DNA from: Gammaproteobacteria bacterium
GTDB taxonomy: Bacteria; Pseudomonadota; Gammaproteobacteria; DSM-19610
NCBI GenBank assembly: GCA_011371465.1
Contig: DRQL01000246.1
Coordinates: forward strand, 1-13,632
DNA length: 13,632 nucleotides
Direction of reading: 5' to 3'
Shown: positions 1-7,077 of the stretch, piece by piece
How the letters are laid out: the number at the start of each line of letters is the position of its first letter
Position numbering within the stretch: the first letter of the stretch is position 1
Program-made: the position numbers and the translations under genes
Notes under the pieces: generated by a model
What the model was told of the DNA's origin: nothing
Database searches by the model: none
Seen by the model: only the letters and a program-made list of their open reading frames with translations

Positions 1-1317
1 GGTCAGACCCCGGGCGGCATCCATGGCGTAGGCGTTACCGGCAATCCGGCCCAGCACCTCGGAAATGCCTTCAAAGCGGCCGATCGGTGTCTTGAACTGT
101 TTGCGTACCGCGGCATAGGCGCCGCCCACGCGGGATGCCAGCTTGCCGCCACCGGTGCCCAGTGCGGGCAGTGAGATGGAGCGGCCGTCGGCCAGGCATT
201 CCATCAGCATGCGCCAGCCTTCACCGATGCGCGCCTGCCCGCCGATGATCCAGTCCATGGGGATGAAGACATCCTTGCCGCGGTTGGGGCCGTTCATAAA
301 GGCCTGGTTGAGCGGGAAGTGCCGCTCGCCGATTTCCACGCCGGGCGTGTCCGTGGGGATCAACGCCAGTGTAATGCCCAGCTCTTCCTTTGCGCCGAGC
401 AGGTGGTCCGGGTCGTACAGCTTGAAGGCCAGGCCGAGGACGGTGGCGACCGGGCCCAGCGTGATGTAGCGTTTTTCCCAGTTCAGGCGGATGCCGAGCC
501 GTTCCTCGCCTTCGAACGATGCGCGGCATACCACGCCCCGGTCGGGCATGGCGGCGGCATCGCTGCCGGCTTCGGGGCCGGTCAGGGCGAAGCAGGGGAT
601 TTCATCGCCGCAGGCCAGGCGTGGCAGGTAGTACTGTTTCTGTTCATCGGTGCCATAGTGCAACAACAGCTGGGCGGGTCCCAGCGAGTTTGGCACCATG
701 GCGGTGACCGCGGCCGAGATGCTGCGGCTGGCAATCTTCATGACCACGCAGGAGTGCCCGTAGGCGGTGAACTCCAGGCCGCCGTACTCTTTGGGAATGA
801 TCATGCCGAAGAAGCGCTGCTGCTTGAGGAAATCCCACACCGGTTGTGGCAGGTCGTGCAGGTGTTCGGTAATCTCCCAGTCGTCGATCAGGCTACACAG
901 TTCATTGACCGGGCCGTCGAGGAAAGCCTGTTCTTCCTCGTTGAGCGCAGGCGCCGCGTAACCGAGCAGGGTATCCCAGTCGGGCTGACCGCTGAACAGC
1001 TCGGCTTCCCACCAGGTGCTGCCGGCTTCCAGGGCTTCGCGCTCGGTGTCGGATACGCTGGGCATCATGCGGCGGTACAGTTCCATCACCGGTGTGCTGA
1101 TGACGCTGCGGCGCACTGACGGCACGCCCAGCAGGACGGCGGCGGGCACGAACACCAGCCACAGGGGGGTCAATGCCCAGGCATTGACCTGGTGTATCCC
1201 GGGCCAGGCGAGCAGGTACAGGGCAATCGCGCCACTCCACGCCCAGGCCGGCGCGCGCCGTGCCAGCAGGCTCCAGACGACAGCCAGTACGACCAGTAAT
1301 TCGATGAGTAGCGCCAT
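1..1317 (-). CDS. fadE: Acyl-CoA dehydrogenase, FadE type (partial; C-terminal half lies beyond the left edge)
   Basis: Catalyses the first step of fatty-acid beta-oxidation, FAD-dependent conversion of acyl-CoA to trans-2-enoyl-CoA, probably at the inner membrane. The frame is open from ATG at 1317 to base 1, giving 439 codons; E. coli FadE is about 814 residues, so roughly half is present. Residues 1-65 are strongly hydrophobic (about two to three membrane segments), as in FadE and unlike soluble acyl-CoA dehydrogenases. Family motifs follow: FFGMIIPKEYGGLEF (about 169-183), CFALTGPEAGSDAA in the flavin-contacting region (about 242-255), and near the cut edge FKTPIGRFEGISEVLGRIAG. An AGGAG ribosome-binding site lies 7 nt upstream of the ATG. 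The gene begins 17 bp after the stop of the upstream C92-type hydrolase, so the two are probably co-transcribed. The catalytic glutamate cannot be inspected here. Family assignment is firm; substrate chain length is unknown. Confidence 0.93.
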   Translation of the reverse strand, partial: MALLIELLVVLAVVWSLLARRAPAWAWSGAIALYLLAWPGIHQVNAWALTPLWLVFVPAAVLLGVPSVRRSVISTPVMELYRRMMPSVSDTEREALEAGSTWWEAELFSGQPDWDTLLGYAAPALNEEEQAFLDGPVNELCSLIDDWEITEHLHDLPQPVWDFLKQQRFFGMIIPKEYGGLEFTAYGHSCVVMKIASRSISAAVTAMVPNSLGPAQLLLHYGTDEQKQYYLPRLACGDEIPCFALTGPEAGSDAAAMPDRGVVCRASFEGEERLGIRLNWEKRYITLGPVATVLGLAFKLYDPDHLLGAKEELGITLALIPTDTPGVEIGERHFPLNQAFMNGPNRGKDVFIPMDWIIGGQARIGEGWRMLMECLADGRSISLPALGTGGGKLASRVGGAYAAVRKQFKTPIGRFEGISEVLGRIAGNAYAMDAARGLT

Positions 1318-1324
1318 GGTATTG

Positions 1325-1329
1325 CTCCT
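1325..1329 (-). promoter_or_regulatory. Ribosome-binding site of fadE
   Basis: AGGAG on the minus strand, 7 nt before the ATG at 1317. It supports that start, which lies in the short gap after the upstream hydrolase gene. Confidence 0.75.
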
Positions 1330-1333
1330 GTGA

Positions 1334-2242
1334 TCAGGTGGTTTTTACAACGCCTTCTGTTTCTGTTTCGACCCCGACTTCCTCATTGTAGTTCGCTTCT
1401 CCGGCTTGTGGTTCGGGTTGTCCTGCAGGCAGGTAACATTCTCCGTCGGAATCACAGATGCGGCCGCTCCGGTCCCATGGCATTTCACGGTAGGTCGGGT
1501 GTTTGGCAAAATCCAGGTGCGGGCATTTGATGATGTCAAAGTAGGGTGAATAGTCAAAGTCGCGCGGGGTGAAAAGGCGCGTATTGCGCGGCACCATGCG
1601 CAGCGAGCCATCTCGCCGTTCCTCCAGCATGGGCAGCACCGGGAAGTTGACCGAAGCAAAGGCAGCGGCAATCATCGAGGAGCATACCGAGCGTGTCGGT
1701 CCCCCGGCGTTGTGTTCAAACAGGCTGGAACGCCAGCGGCGCGGGATGATGCTGTACGGGAACAGGAAGCGACCCAGGTCCATGAGCTGGCGCAGGTCGT
1801 ATTCGAAACCCAGGTGCTGGAGGGTGAATTTCATGATCTGCTGCGAATCCTGCCGCGTCAACCCGGTGGGTCGGCAGACCCGCAGCGAGTCCTCGCGGTA
1901 TTTGCTGAGGGGTTCCACTACGGTGCCTTCCCCCAGCCAGGCTTCGATGATCAGCTGTTCGTTGGGATCACCGTCGTAGAACGAAAGCACCTTTTCCCGC
2001 AATTCCTCGTCGTCGATATCGTGCACCCGCCCGATGTAGAGCGCGGAATGCGACCAGGGGCTCTGCGTGATGGTGCGGATGATTTCCGATATGCGGCTGC
2101 GCCCTTCGACCAGTACCACGTCACAGGGGCGGATTTCGTAGCGGATGCGCTCAAAGTCACACAGCGGCGGGTTGGCCGGCTGCTGTTCAGCAGTCAGCCA
2201 ACCGACAATTTTCTTTCCCAGCCAGGCTGCAGGATTGAGCAT
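1334..2242 (-). CDS. YiiX/C92-like permuted papain-fold (NlpC/P60-related) hydrolase
   Basis: 302 residues. The order of active-site motifs fits the circularly permuted NlpC/P60 group (YiiX/YaeF, peptidase family C92). The histidine motif SPWSHSALYIG comes first (His65), an acidic candidate follows in LIIEAWLGEGTVVEPL (Glu100), and the nucleophile motif TRSVCSSMIAAAF comes last (Cys187). In classical NlpC/P60 enzymes the Cys precedes the His. Known relatives are thought to act on amide or thioester bonds in peptides or lipids; the substrate here is unknown. No clear signal peptide: the N-terminus MLNPAAWLGKKIVGWL is only a short amphipathic stretch. The C-terminal 45 residues are acidic, low in complexity and probably disordered. 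A GGAAG precedes the ATG by 7 nt. It is followed 17 bp later by fadE and preceded by 118 bp of non-coding DNA, so it probably leads the pair. Fold assignment is fairly sure, function is not. Confidence 0.82.
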   Translation of the reverse strand: MLNPAAWLGKKIVGWLTAEQQPANPPLCDFERIRYEIRPCDVVLVEGRSRISEIIRTITQSPWSHSALYIGRVHDIDDEELREKVLSFYDGDPNEQLIIEAWLGEGTVVEPLSKYREDSLRVCRPTGLTRQDSQQIMKFTLQHLGFEYDLRQLMDLGRFLFPYSIIPRRWRSSLFEHNAGGPTRSVCSSMIAAAFASVNFPVLPMLEERRDGSLRMVPRNTRLFTPRDFDYSPYFDIIKCPHLDFAKHPTYREMPWDRSGRICDSDGECYLPAGQPEPQAGEANYNEEVGVETETEGVVKTT

Positions 2243-2360
2243 GTTTCAGCTTCCGTTTGGTGCATCGTATTCAGGGTTGCGCCCCCGTTCGGGAGCTATA
2301 TGCAAGATTAGCGGCCACTTTATAGATAGTCTGAGCAGGGAATCCGGGAAGGCGCAAGCG

Positions 2361-3488
2361 CTAGCGATTCAGTGGCTTGTGCGCCAGGTGCAGGGCGCGT
2401 TCCAGCACGGACTCCGGGGTGTAGAAATGCGGGGAAAAGCGGATGCCGCCGCCGCGCAGGGCACAGACCACCCCGTTTTCCTGCAGGTAACGGTAGCGCG
2501 CCTCGATGTCTTCCTGCGCATACCGGAACGTGACAATACCGGCGCGTCTGTCGGGTGCGGTTTCGGACAGGATGATGCCACCACTATTTTTAATATTATC
2601 AATCAGATATTGAACTTTTGCTGAAACCATATCAAATATGGCCGGGATGCCGGTTTCCAGCAGCAGTCCCAGGCTGGCGTGCAGGGCGTGGATGCCCAGC
2701 ATGTTCGGGCTGCCGCACTCGAAACGACGTGCGCCGGCGGCGGGCTGCCAGTCACGGCGGTCGTAGTCGCCCAGCGCTTCCACCATGTGCCAGCCATACT
2801 GTTTGAGCGCCAGCCGTTCCAGCCAGTCGCTGCGACAGTAGAACAGCGCCAGTCCTTCCGGTCCCAGCATCCACTTGTGCCCGTCACCCACGACAAAGTC
2901 CGCCTGGCAGGCCTGTACATCCAGCGGTTTCACCCCCAGGCTCTGGATGGCGTCGACACAGAAAGCCACGCCCTGTTGCCGGCACGCTTTTCCAATCGTT
3001 ACCAGGTCCAGCGCCAGCCCGCTGGCGTATTGCACGGAACTGAGTGCCACCAGGCGGGTCGCGGGCTTCATGGCCTCGATCACGCGTTGTTCCGGCTCCC
3101 TGACCCGGTCGATATTCACGGTGCGCACCCGCACCCCGAGGCTGTGTAACGATTCCCAGACAATGCGGTTGGAGGGGAACTCCTGGTTGCTGATGAGCAC
3201 TTCGTCGCCGGCTTGCCAGGGGAAGCCCCAGGCAATCACGGACAGGGCCTCGGAGGTGCTTTTCAGGAGCGCGATTTCCTGGACATCCACGGCGTTGACC
3301 AGGGTTTGCAGCTGTATACGCAGCGCCTGCTCGGTGTGCAGCCAGCGCTCGTAGTGGCGCGAACCGAGCCGGCCGTTCTCGGCCGCAAAGCGCTGTACGG
3401 CCTCCACCGTACGTACCGGCCAGGGAGAGACCGCGGCATGGTTCAGGTAACAGAGATCGTCCGCCAGGTTAAATTCGTCTTGCGTCAT
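2361..3488 (-). CDS. Class V aminotransferase-fold PLP-dependent enzyme
   Basis: 375 residues, a typical length for fold-type I class V enzymes (NifS/SufS/kynureninase/isopenicillin-N-epimerase group). Visible active-site features are the N-terminal LNHAAVSPWP (15-24), STSEAL in the phosphate-binding region (77-82), CVDAIQSLG with the pyridine-nitrogen Asp179, GDGHKWMLGPEG with the Schiff-base Lys205, and GGGIRFSPHFYTPE with the carboxylate-binding Arg350. The RTGHHC-type persulfide cysteine loop of SufS is absent; the equivalent stretch reads VVCALRGGG, so a cysteine desulfurase role is unlikely. The substrate cannot be named; an aminotransferase, lyase or epimerase all remain possible. It diverges from the secreted-protein gene across only 53 bp, and neither start has an obvious Shine-Dalgarno. 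A 118-bp gap separates it from the downstream hydrolase gene. An AT-rich patch at about 2576-2640 (residues about 283-305) differs from its surroundings. Confidence 0.9.
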   Translation of the reverse strand: MTQDEFNLADDLCYLNHAAVSPWPVRTVEAVQRFAAENGRLGSRHYERWLHTEQALRIQLQTLVNAVDVQEIALLKSTSEALSVIAWGFPWQAGDEVLISNQEFPSNRIVWESLHSLGVRVRTVNIDRVREPEQRVIEAMKPATRLVALSSVQYASGLALDLVTIGKACRQQGVAFCVDAIQSLGVKPLDVQACQADFVVGDGHKWMLGPEGLALFYCRSDWLERLALKQYGWHMVEALGDYDRRDWQPAAGARRFECGSPNMLGIHALHASLGLLLETGIPAIFDMVSAKVQYLIDNIKNSGGIILSETAPDRRAGIVTFRYAQEDIEARYRYLQENGVVCALRGGGIRFSPHFYTPESVLERALHLAHKPLNR

Positions 3489-3541
3489 GATGTCGGGCCA
3501 GAGAAGCGGTAGAATGAAGGCCCGTATTAAAACATGATTCG

Positions 3542-4159
3542 ATGATGAAACTGTCCGCGATCCATTTTTTCCGGCAGCTCCTTACCGGCGTACTGCTGCT
3601 GAGCGGTGCCGCGGTGATGGCGGCTCCACCGGTGCACAGCGGCGTCGTCGCTGAAACGGGATTGCGCTACTGGGAATGGGATGGCGAGGGGGTCCTGTTC
3701 AGGCTTACCCAGCGGCTGCCGGACCAGACCCGCGCCTACTTCATGGCGCGTGGTTTCGCGCCGGATCAGGCGGATCGCATTGCCCGGCGCTGCGTGTTCC
3801 AGTCCATGTTTAAGAATACGGCCGCGGCCGGATCACCACCCGTCACCATCGACCTGGAGGACTGGCGGGTTCAGCATGCCGGCCGGGAGGGCCCGCTGCT
3901 TACACGGGAACAGTGGCGGCAGGATTTCCGGGACAGCGCTGTTCCTGAAGCCGCCGCGATTGCGCTCGAATGGTCGCTGTTGCCGACGCAGCAGGAGTAT
4001 GCACCGGGAGACTACAACTGGGGCATGAGCAGTTATGGTCTGGAACCGGGCGCCGTGTTTGACCTGGCGTTTTCCTGGACACGCGAGGGGCGGCGTTTGC
4101 AGGGGCGCCTGAGCGGTGTACAGTGCGCGGCGGATATTCACCCGGAGCCGAAATCATGA
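3542..4159 (+). CDS. Secreted protein of unknown function, coupled to a thioredoxin
   Basis: 205 residues from ATG at 3542 (a second ATG follows at once, 3545). The N-terminus MMKLSAIHFFRQLLTGVLLLSGAAVMA has a basic n-region and a hydrophobic core, with probable cleavage after about residue 27 (VMA-APP), so a periplasmic location is predicted. The mature part is rich in Trp and Arg and has only two cysteines, Cys84 (ARRCVFQSMF) and Cys194 (SGVQCAADIH), which could form one disulfide. I do not recognise a family. Its stop codon overlaps the start of the TlpA-like gene (ATGA, 4156-4159), so the two are translationally coupled and plausibly work together in the periplasm, for instance with this protein as redox client or partner. 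That role is inferred from context only. No good Shine-Dalgarno is visible at its own start. The gene diverges from the PLP-enzyme gene across 53 bp. Confidence 0.85.
   Translation: MMKLSAIHFFRQLLTGVLLLSGAAVMAAPPVHSGVVAETGLRYWEWDGEGVLFRLTQRLPDQTRAYFMARGFAPDQADRIARRCVFQSMFKNTAAAGSPPVTIDLEDWRVQHAGREGPLLTREQWRQDFRDSAVPEAAAIALEWSLLPTQQEYAPGDYNWGMSSYGLEPGAVFDLAFSWTREGRRLQGRLSGVQCAADIHPEPKS
4144..4147 (+). promoter_or_regulatory. Ribosome-binding site deciding the tlpA-like start
   Basis: GGAG lies 8 nt before the ATG at 4156, inside the end of the preceding gene. It favours 4156 over the in-frame ATG at 4123, which would put a hydrophilic extension ahead of the signal sequence. Confidence 0.6.
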
Positions 4160-4677
4160 TGCCCTGGCACCCGACGCCTGCACTCCTTGCCTTGTGTACC
4201 CTGCTTGCCTCGTCTGCCCTGTTTGCCGGGCAGGCAACCCAGCGACTGCGGGAAATCCCCGAACGGCCGCAGGCACCGGACTTTTCGCTGCGGGATATGG
4301 ACGGGGTCGAACACCGGCTGTCCGCGTATCGCGGCAAGGTGGTGATCCTGAATTTCTGGGCGACCTGGTGCCCCCCATGCCGGGAGGAAATGCCTTCGAT
4401 GCAGCGCGCCTGGCAGCAGTTGAAGGACGAGGATATCGTCATGCTGGCCATCAACGTGGGTGAAGACGAAGACCGTATTTTCGAGTTTACCGCCAGTTAC
4501 CCGGTTGATTTTCCCCTGCTGCTCGACCTGGATTCCGCGGTCATCGGTAGCTGGCCGGTACGCGGTTTGCCGACCACCTTCGTGATCGATCCACAGGGCA
4601 GGATCGTCTACCGGGCGATTGGCGGCCGCGACTGGAGTGCGGCGGGGTTGCTGCGGAAAATACGCGCGCTCAAATAG
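4156..4677 (+). CDS. TlpA/ResA-like periplasmic thioredoxin-fold protein
   Basis: 173 residues from ATG at 4156. Residues 1-25 (MMPWHPTPALLALCTLLASSALFAG) form a signal peptide or anchor; Cys14 does not sit in a convincing lipobox. The mature domain is an AhpC/TSA-TlpA-type thioredoxin: PDFSLRDMDGVEHRLSAYRGKVVILNFWATWCPPCREEMPSM carries the redox motif WCPPC (71-75), and GLPTTFVIDPQGRI carries the cis-proline (Pro139). Such proteins reduce or exchange disulfides in the periplasm, often in cytochrome c maturation or for a dedicated client. No cytochrome-biogenesis genes are nearby; the only partner in sight is the upstream two-cysteine secreted protein, with which it shares an ATGA stop/start overlap. 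Its 3' end overlaps the convergent GGNEF-EAL gene by 8 bp, so no separate terminator fits between them. Confidence 0.93.
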   Translation: MMPWHPTPALLALCTLLASSALFAGQATQRLREIPERPQAPDFSLRDMDGVEHRLSAYRGKVVILNFWATWCPPCREEMPSMQRAWQQLKDEDIVMLAINVGEDEDRIFEFTASYPVDFPLLLDLDSAVIGSWPVRGLPTTFVIDPQGRIVYRAIGGRDWSAAGLLRKIRALK

Positions 4678-6598
4678 CTGGAGACCCGGTGGACATACGG
4701 GCTTCGGCCGGCGATGCCGTCCCGGCCGTATAGTCTTCCAGCCATGGCTGTATGCGTTCGGCCGGTTGCGGTTTGGCGATATGGTAACCCTGTGCGCTGT
4801 CGCAACGCATGTCTCCCAGCGCGGTCAGTACTTCCCGGTCTTCCACGCCTTCCGCCACCACCGAGCAGCCGAGCGTGTGCGCCAGCTCCACGACCGATTC
4901 GACGATGGCCAGGTCTTCACTGCTGTTCATCATGCGCAGCACAAAGCTGCGGTCCACCTTGAGCTCGTCCACAGGCAGGTGATTGAGGTAGGCCAGGGAT
5001 GAAAAGCCGGTACCGAAGTCATCGATGGAAATGTGCAGTCCCAGTTTATGCAGGGATTCCAGTACTTCCTGGGCAAAGTCGATGTCCTGCATCATGACAT
5101 TTTCGGTGATCTCCAGTGTGAGGTGATGGGCGGCGATACCGGTGCTTTTCAATAATTCCATGATGCGCGGTTTCAGCTGGAAGTCACGCAGGGACTGGGT
5201 CGATATATTCACGGCGACCCCCAGCGAGAACCCGTTGCGGTGCAGTTTCCTGAGGAAATACAGGGCTTCCTCGAGCACCCAGTTCGTCAGGTCCTGTATG
5301 GCGCCGGTCTGTTCGGCAAGATCGATAAACTCGTCGGGGGGGATCAGTCCGAGGGTCGGGTGATCCCAGCGCACCAGCGCTTCGAAGCCGCTAACTTCCC
5401 CCTTGTCCAGCGAGATCTTGGGCTGGTAGAACAGCACCAGCTGGCCACCGCTGATCGCGCTGCGGAGTTCCGCACCGAGTAACAGGGTGCGTACACTGTG
5501 GCTGTCCTTTTCACCGTTGTAGATACTGCACGAGGTATGTGATTCCCTGGCCTGGTGCATGGCCACGTCGGCGCAACGCACCAGGGCATCGGCGTCATCG
5601 GCGTGTTGCGGGAACAGCGCCAGGCCGATGCTGAGGCTGACTTCCAGTTCCACCTGGTTGACCGTAAAGGGGGTGTGCATGGCGGCCAGGATATGCTGTG
5701 TGCAGGCGGTTGCCTGCTGTTCGCTGGTGTCGGCGAGGTACACGGCGAATTCGTTACCGCCCAGGCGTGCCAGGAAGGTGTGCTCCGGGAGTATGTGCCG
5801 GATGCGGGCACCGATTTCCAGCAGCAGCTGGTCGCCGAAGTCGTAGCCCAGGGTGTCGTTGATATGCTTGAAGCGGTTGATGTCGATGACCATCAGCGCA
5901 ATGTTGGCGGTGGCTTCTGCCGTGGAGATGGCGCTGGATAATTCTTCGTAGAGCAGGGAACGATTGGGCAGGCCGGTCAGGGTGTCGTGGGTGACCTGGT
6001 GGCGAAGCGCGGAGGTTTTCTGATCCAGCTTGCGCGAGATCACGGAAGCAAACAGCAGGGCAATCCACACCGCCACCCAGAGAATTGCGAGACTGGTGGC
6101 AAAAAACCGGCTATTGAGCGTCGCGGTCAGGGCGCTGCCGCTTGCCCCGGCGTGATGCAGCAGCACCAGCTGGAGCGGCAGTCCGACCACCGGCGTTGCG
6201 ACCCAGCGGAATTTACCCGCAGGCAGGTCGATCTGGCCGCTGGTGTTGTTGCCGCCGGCCATCGATTGCTGCAGGCGTTCCGCCAGCGACTTCTGATCGA
6301 TTTCCGGGAGTGCGGTTCCGGCCGCGCCGCGCAGGCCGCCGCGGTCCAGGATCAGTGACAGGTCCGCCGTCGGGGCAAAGTAGCGGTGGGTTTGTTCCAG
6401 CGCAAGGTTGTCGGTATCGCCGGTGACCAGCGGGATGGCCACGTTGTGGGCGACGTCCTCCGCCTGCTGGCGGAGCGTCTGGAAGGCATAGGTTTTGTCG
6501 ACATCCGCGATGATCCAGTAGGCGATGAGCCCCAGGATACTCTGGGTGATCACGGTAATGCCTACAATCCCCAGCAGCAATTGGGTGGATAGTCGCAT
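4670..6598 (-). CDS. Membrane GGNEF-EAL protein, probable cyclic-di-GMP phosphodiesterase
   Basis: 642 residues. A membrane segment at about 6-30 and a second at about 166-187 bracket a periplasmic sensor region of about 135 residues that I cannot assign to a named family. No HAMP is evident; a short linker leads to the GGDEF domain (about 200-360), then the EAL domain (about 372-622). The GGDEF signature is degenerate, GGNEF (280-284): Asn282 replaces the Asp/Glu needed for metal binding and catalysis, and no RxxD I-site precedes it. Cyclase activity is therefore unlikely, though nucleotide binding is possible. The EAL domain looks intact: EALVRW (Glu406), VAVNIS (Asn464), LEITEN (Glu496), IDDFGTG (Asp526-Asp527), ELKVDR (Lys547), VAEGVE (Glu583), AQGYHI (Gln603). 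Predicted role: hydrolysis of c-di-GMP to pGpG under a periplasmic signal. It starts 6 bp after the DUF2892 gene (one operon) and overlaps the convergent thioredoxin gene by 8 bp. Confidence 0.93.
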   Translation of the reverse strand: MRLSTQLLLGIVGITVITQSILGLIAYWIIADVDKTYAFQTLRQQAEDVAHNVAIPLVTGDTDNLALEQTHRYFAPTADLSLILDRGGLRGAAGTALPEIDQKSLAERLQQSMAGGNNTSGQIDLPAGKFRWVATPVVGLPLQLVLLHHAGASGSALTATLNSRFFATSLAILWVAVWIALLFASVISRKLDQKTSALRHQVTHDTLTGLPNRSLLYEELSSAISTAEATANIALMVIDINRFKHINDTLGYDFGDQLLLEIGARIRHILPEHTFLARLGGNEFAVYLADTSEQQATACTQHILAAMHTPFTVNQVELEVSLSIGLALFPQHADDADALVRCADVAMHQARESHTSCSIYNGEKDSHSVRTLLLGAELRSAISGGQLVLFYQPKISLDKGEVSGFEALVRWDHPTLGLIPPDEFIDLAEQTGAIQDLTNWVLEEALYFLRKLHRNGFSLGVAVNISTQSLRDFQLKPRIMELLKSTGIAAHHLTLEITENVMMQDIDFAQEVLESLHKLGLHISIDDFGTGFSSLAYLNHLPVDELKVDRSFVLRMMNSSEDLAIVESVVELAHTLGCSVVAEGVEDREVLTALGDMRCDSAQGYHIAKPQPAERIQPWLEDYTAGTASPAEARMSTGSPAI

Positions 6599-6604
6599 CC
6601 GGGC

Positions 6605-6823
6605 TCAGTTAAGCTTGCAGGTATTGATACCGGCCAGTGTGTAGAGTGGGCAAATGCGAATCAGGGCGACGAACAGGTTGGCCAGTCCGAAAAATGCCAG
6701 CAAACCGGAGCTCACCGGGTCGGCGATGAATTCCGTGTCGATCAGGCTGATATAGATCAGCACCGAACTGATGCCGATCCGTAGTATACGGTCCAGCTTA
6801 CCGATATTCTGCTCGAGTTTCAT
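6605..6823 (-). CDS. DUF2892 (YgaP-type) small inner-membrane protein
   Basis: 72 residues. Starts with MKLEQNIGKLDRILRIGISS and ends CPLYTLAGINTCKLN, the hallmark of DUF2892 proteins: an amphipathic N-terminus with NxGxxDRxxR, two membrane helices (about 13-29 and 38-56), and the closing CPLY...GINTC with Cys58 and Cys69. The family occurs alone or as the membrane part of YgaP-type rhodanese proteins; its molecular role is poorly known. No rhodanese domain is fused here. A purine-rich GGGGGA lies 7 nt before the ATG. It is 6 bp upstream of the GGNEF-EAL gene, so the two are almost certainly co-transcribed. Whether it has any part in c-di-GMP signalling is unknown. Confidence 0.88.
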   Translation of the reverse strand: MKLEQNIGKLDRILRIGISSVLIYISLIDTEFIADPVSSGLLAFFGLANLFVALIRICPLYTLAGINTCKLN

Positions 6824-6845
6824 ACCAGGTCCCCCAATGGTGTCC

Positions 6846-6881
6846 GGACCGGTAACCGCTTTCCCCCAGGGCGACCGGTCC
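6846..6881. repeat. Inverted repeat upstream of the DUF2892 gene
   Basis: GGACCGGT (6846-6853) and ACCGGTCC (6874-6881) form a perfect 8-bp inverted repeat with a 20-nt spacer, 23-58 bp upstream of the DUF2892 start. Because ACCGGT is itself a palindrome, the same bases are also two palindromic hexamers 26 bp apart centre to centre. It could be a leader hairpin or a paired operator; no known regulator is assigned. Confidence 0.45.
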
Positions 6882-6978
6882 TCCCCTGATTAGCGGCCGA
6901 TCGTGAGCGGAATTTAACCGCAGGGTGCCGTAAGTAGCAGGCTTTCAGGTTCAGAAATTGCTATATTTCGCCGCTAGT

Positions 6979-6991
6979 CCCCGTACCGGGG
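6979..6991. other. Short GC hairpin in the leader of the diguanylate cyclase gene
   Basis: CCCCG-TAC-CGGGG, a 5-bp stem about 90 bp before the ATG at 7078, within the 254-bp divergent gap 6824-7077. A TATATT (6962-6967) just before it could be a -10 element for the plus-strand gene, but no matching -35 is convincing. No gene is seen in this gap. Confidence 0.25.
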
Positions 6992-7077
6992 CAGATTGAT
7001 AATGAGATTGCCCGCACCCGGATCGTTCCTGTCCCTGCACCTGCAGAGCGTCCCGGTGACAGCCAGAGAAACCAGCC

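Noticed and set aside
319..1119. Long plus-strand open frame (266 codons) opposite fadE
   Set aside because: Antisense shadow of GC-rich codons; the minus strand carries unmistakable acyl-CoA dehydrogenase motifs.
2280..2310. CCCG-TT-CGGG stem between the PLP gene and the hydrolase gene
   Set aside because: Only a 4-bp stem with a 2-nt loop and no T-run.
4123..4155. Upstream in-frame ATG at 4123 for the thioredoxin gene
   Set aside because: It would put a hydrophilic stretch ahead of the signal sequence; ATG 4156 has GGAG at 8 nt and the ATGA coupling.
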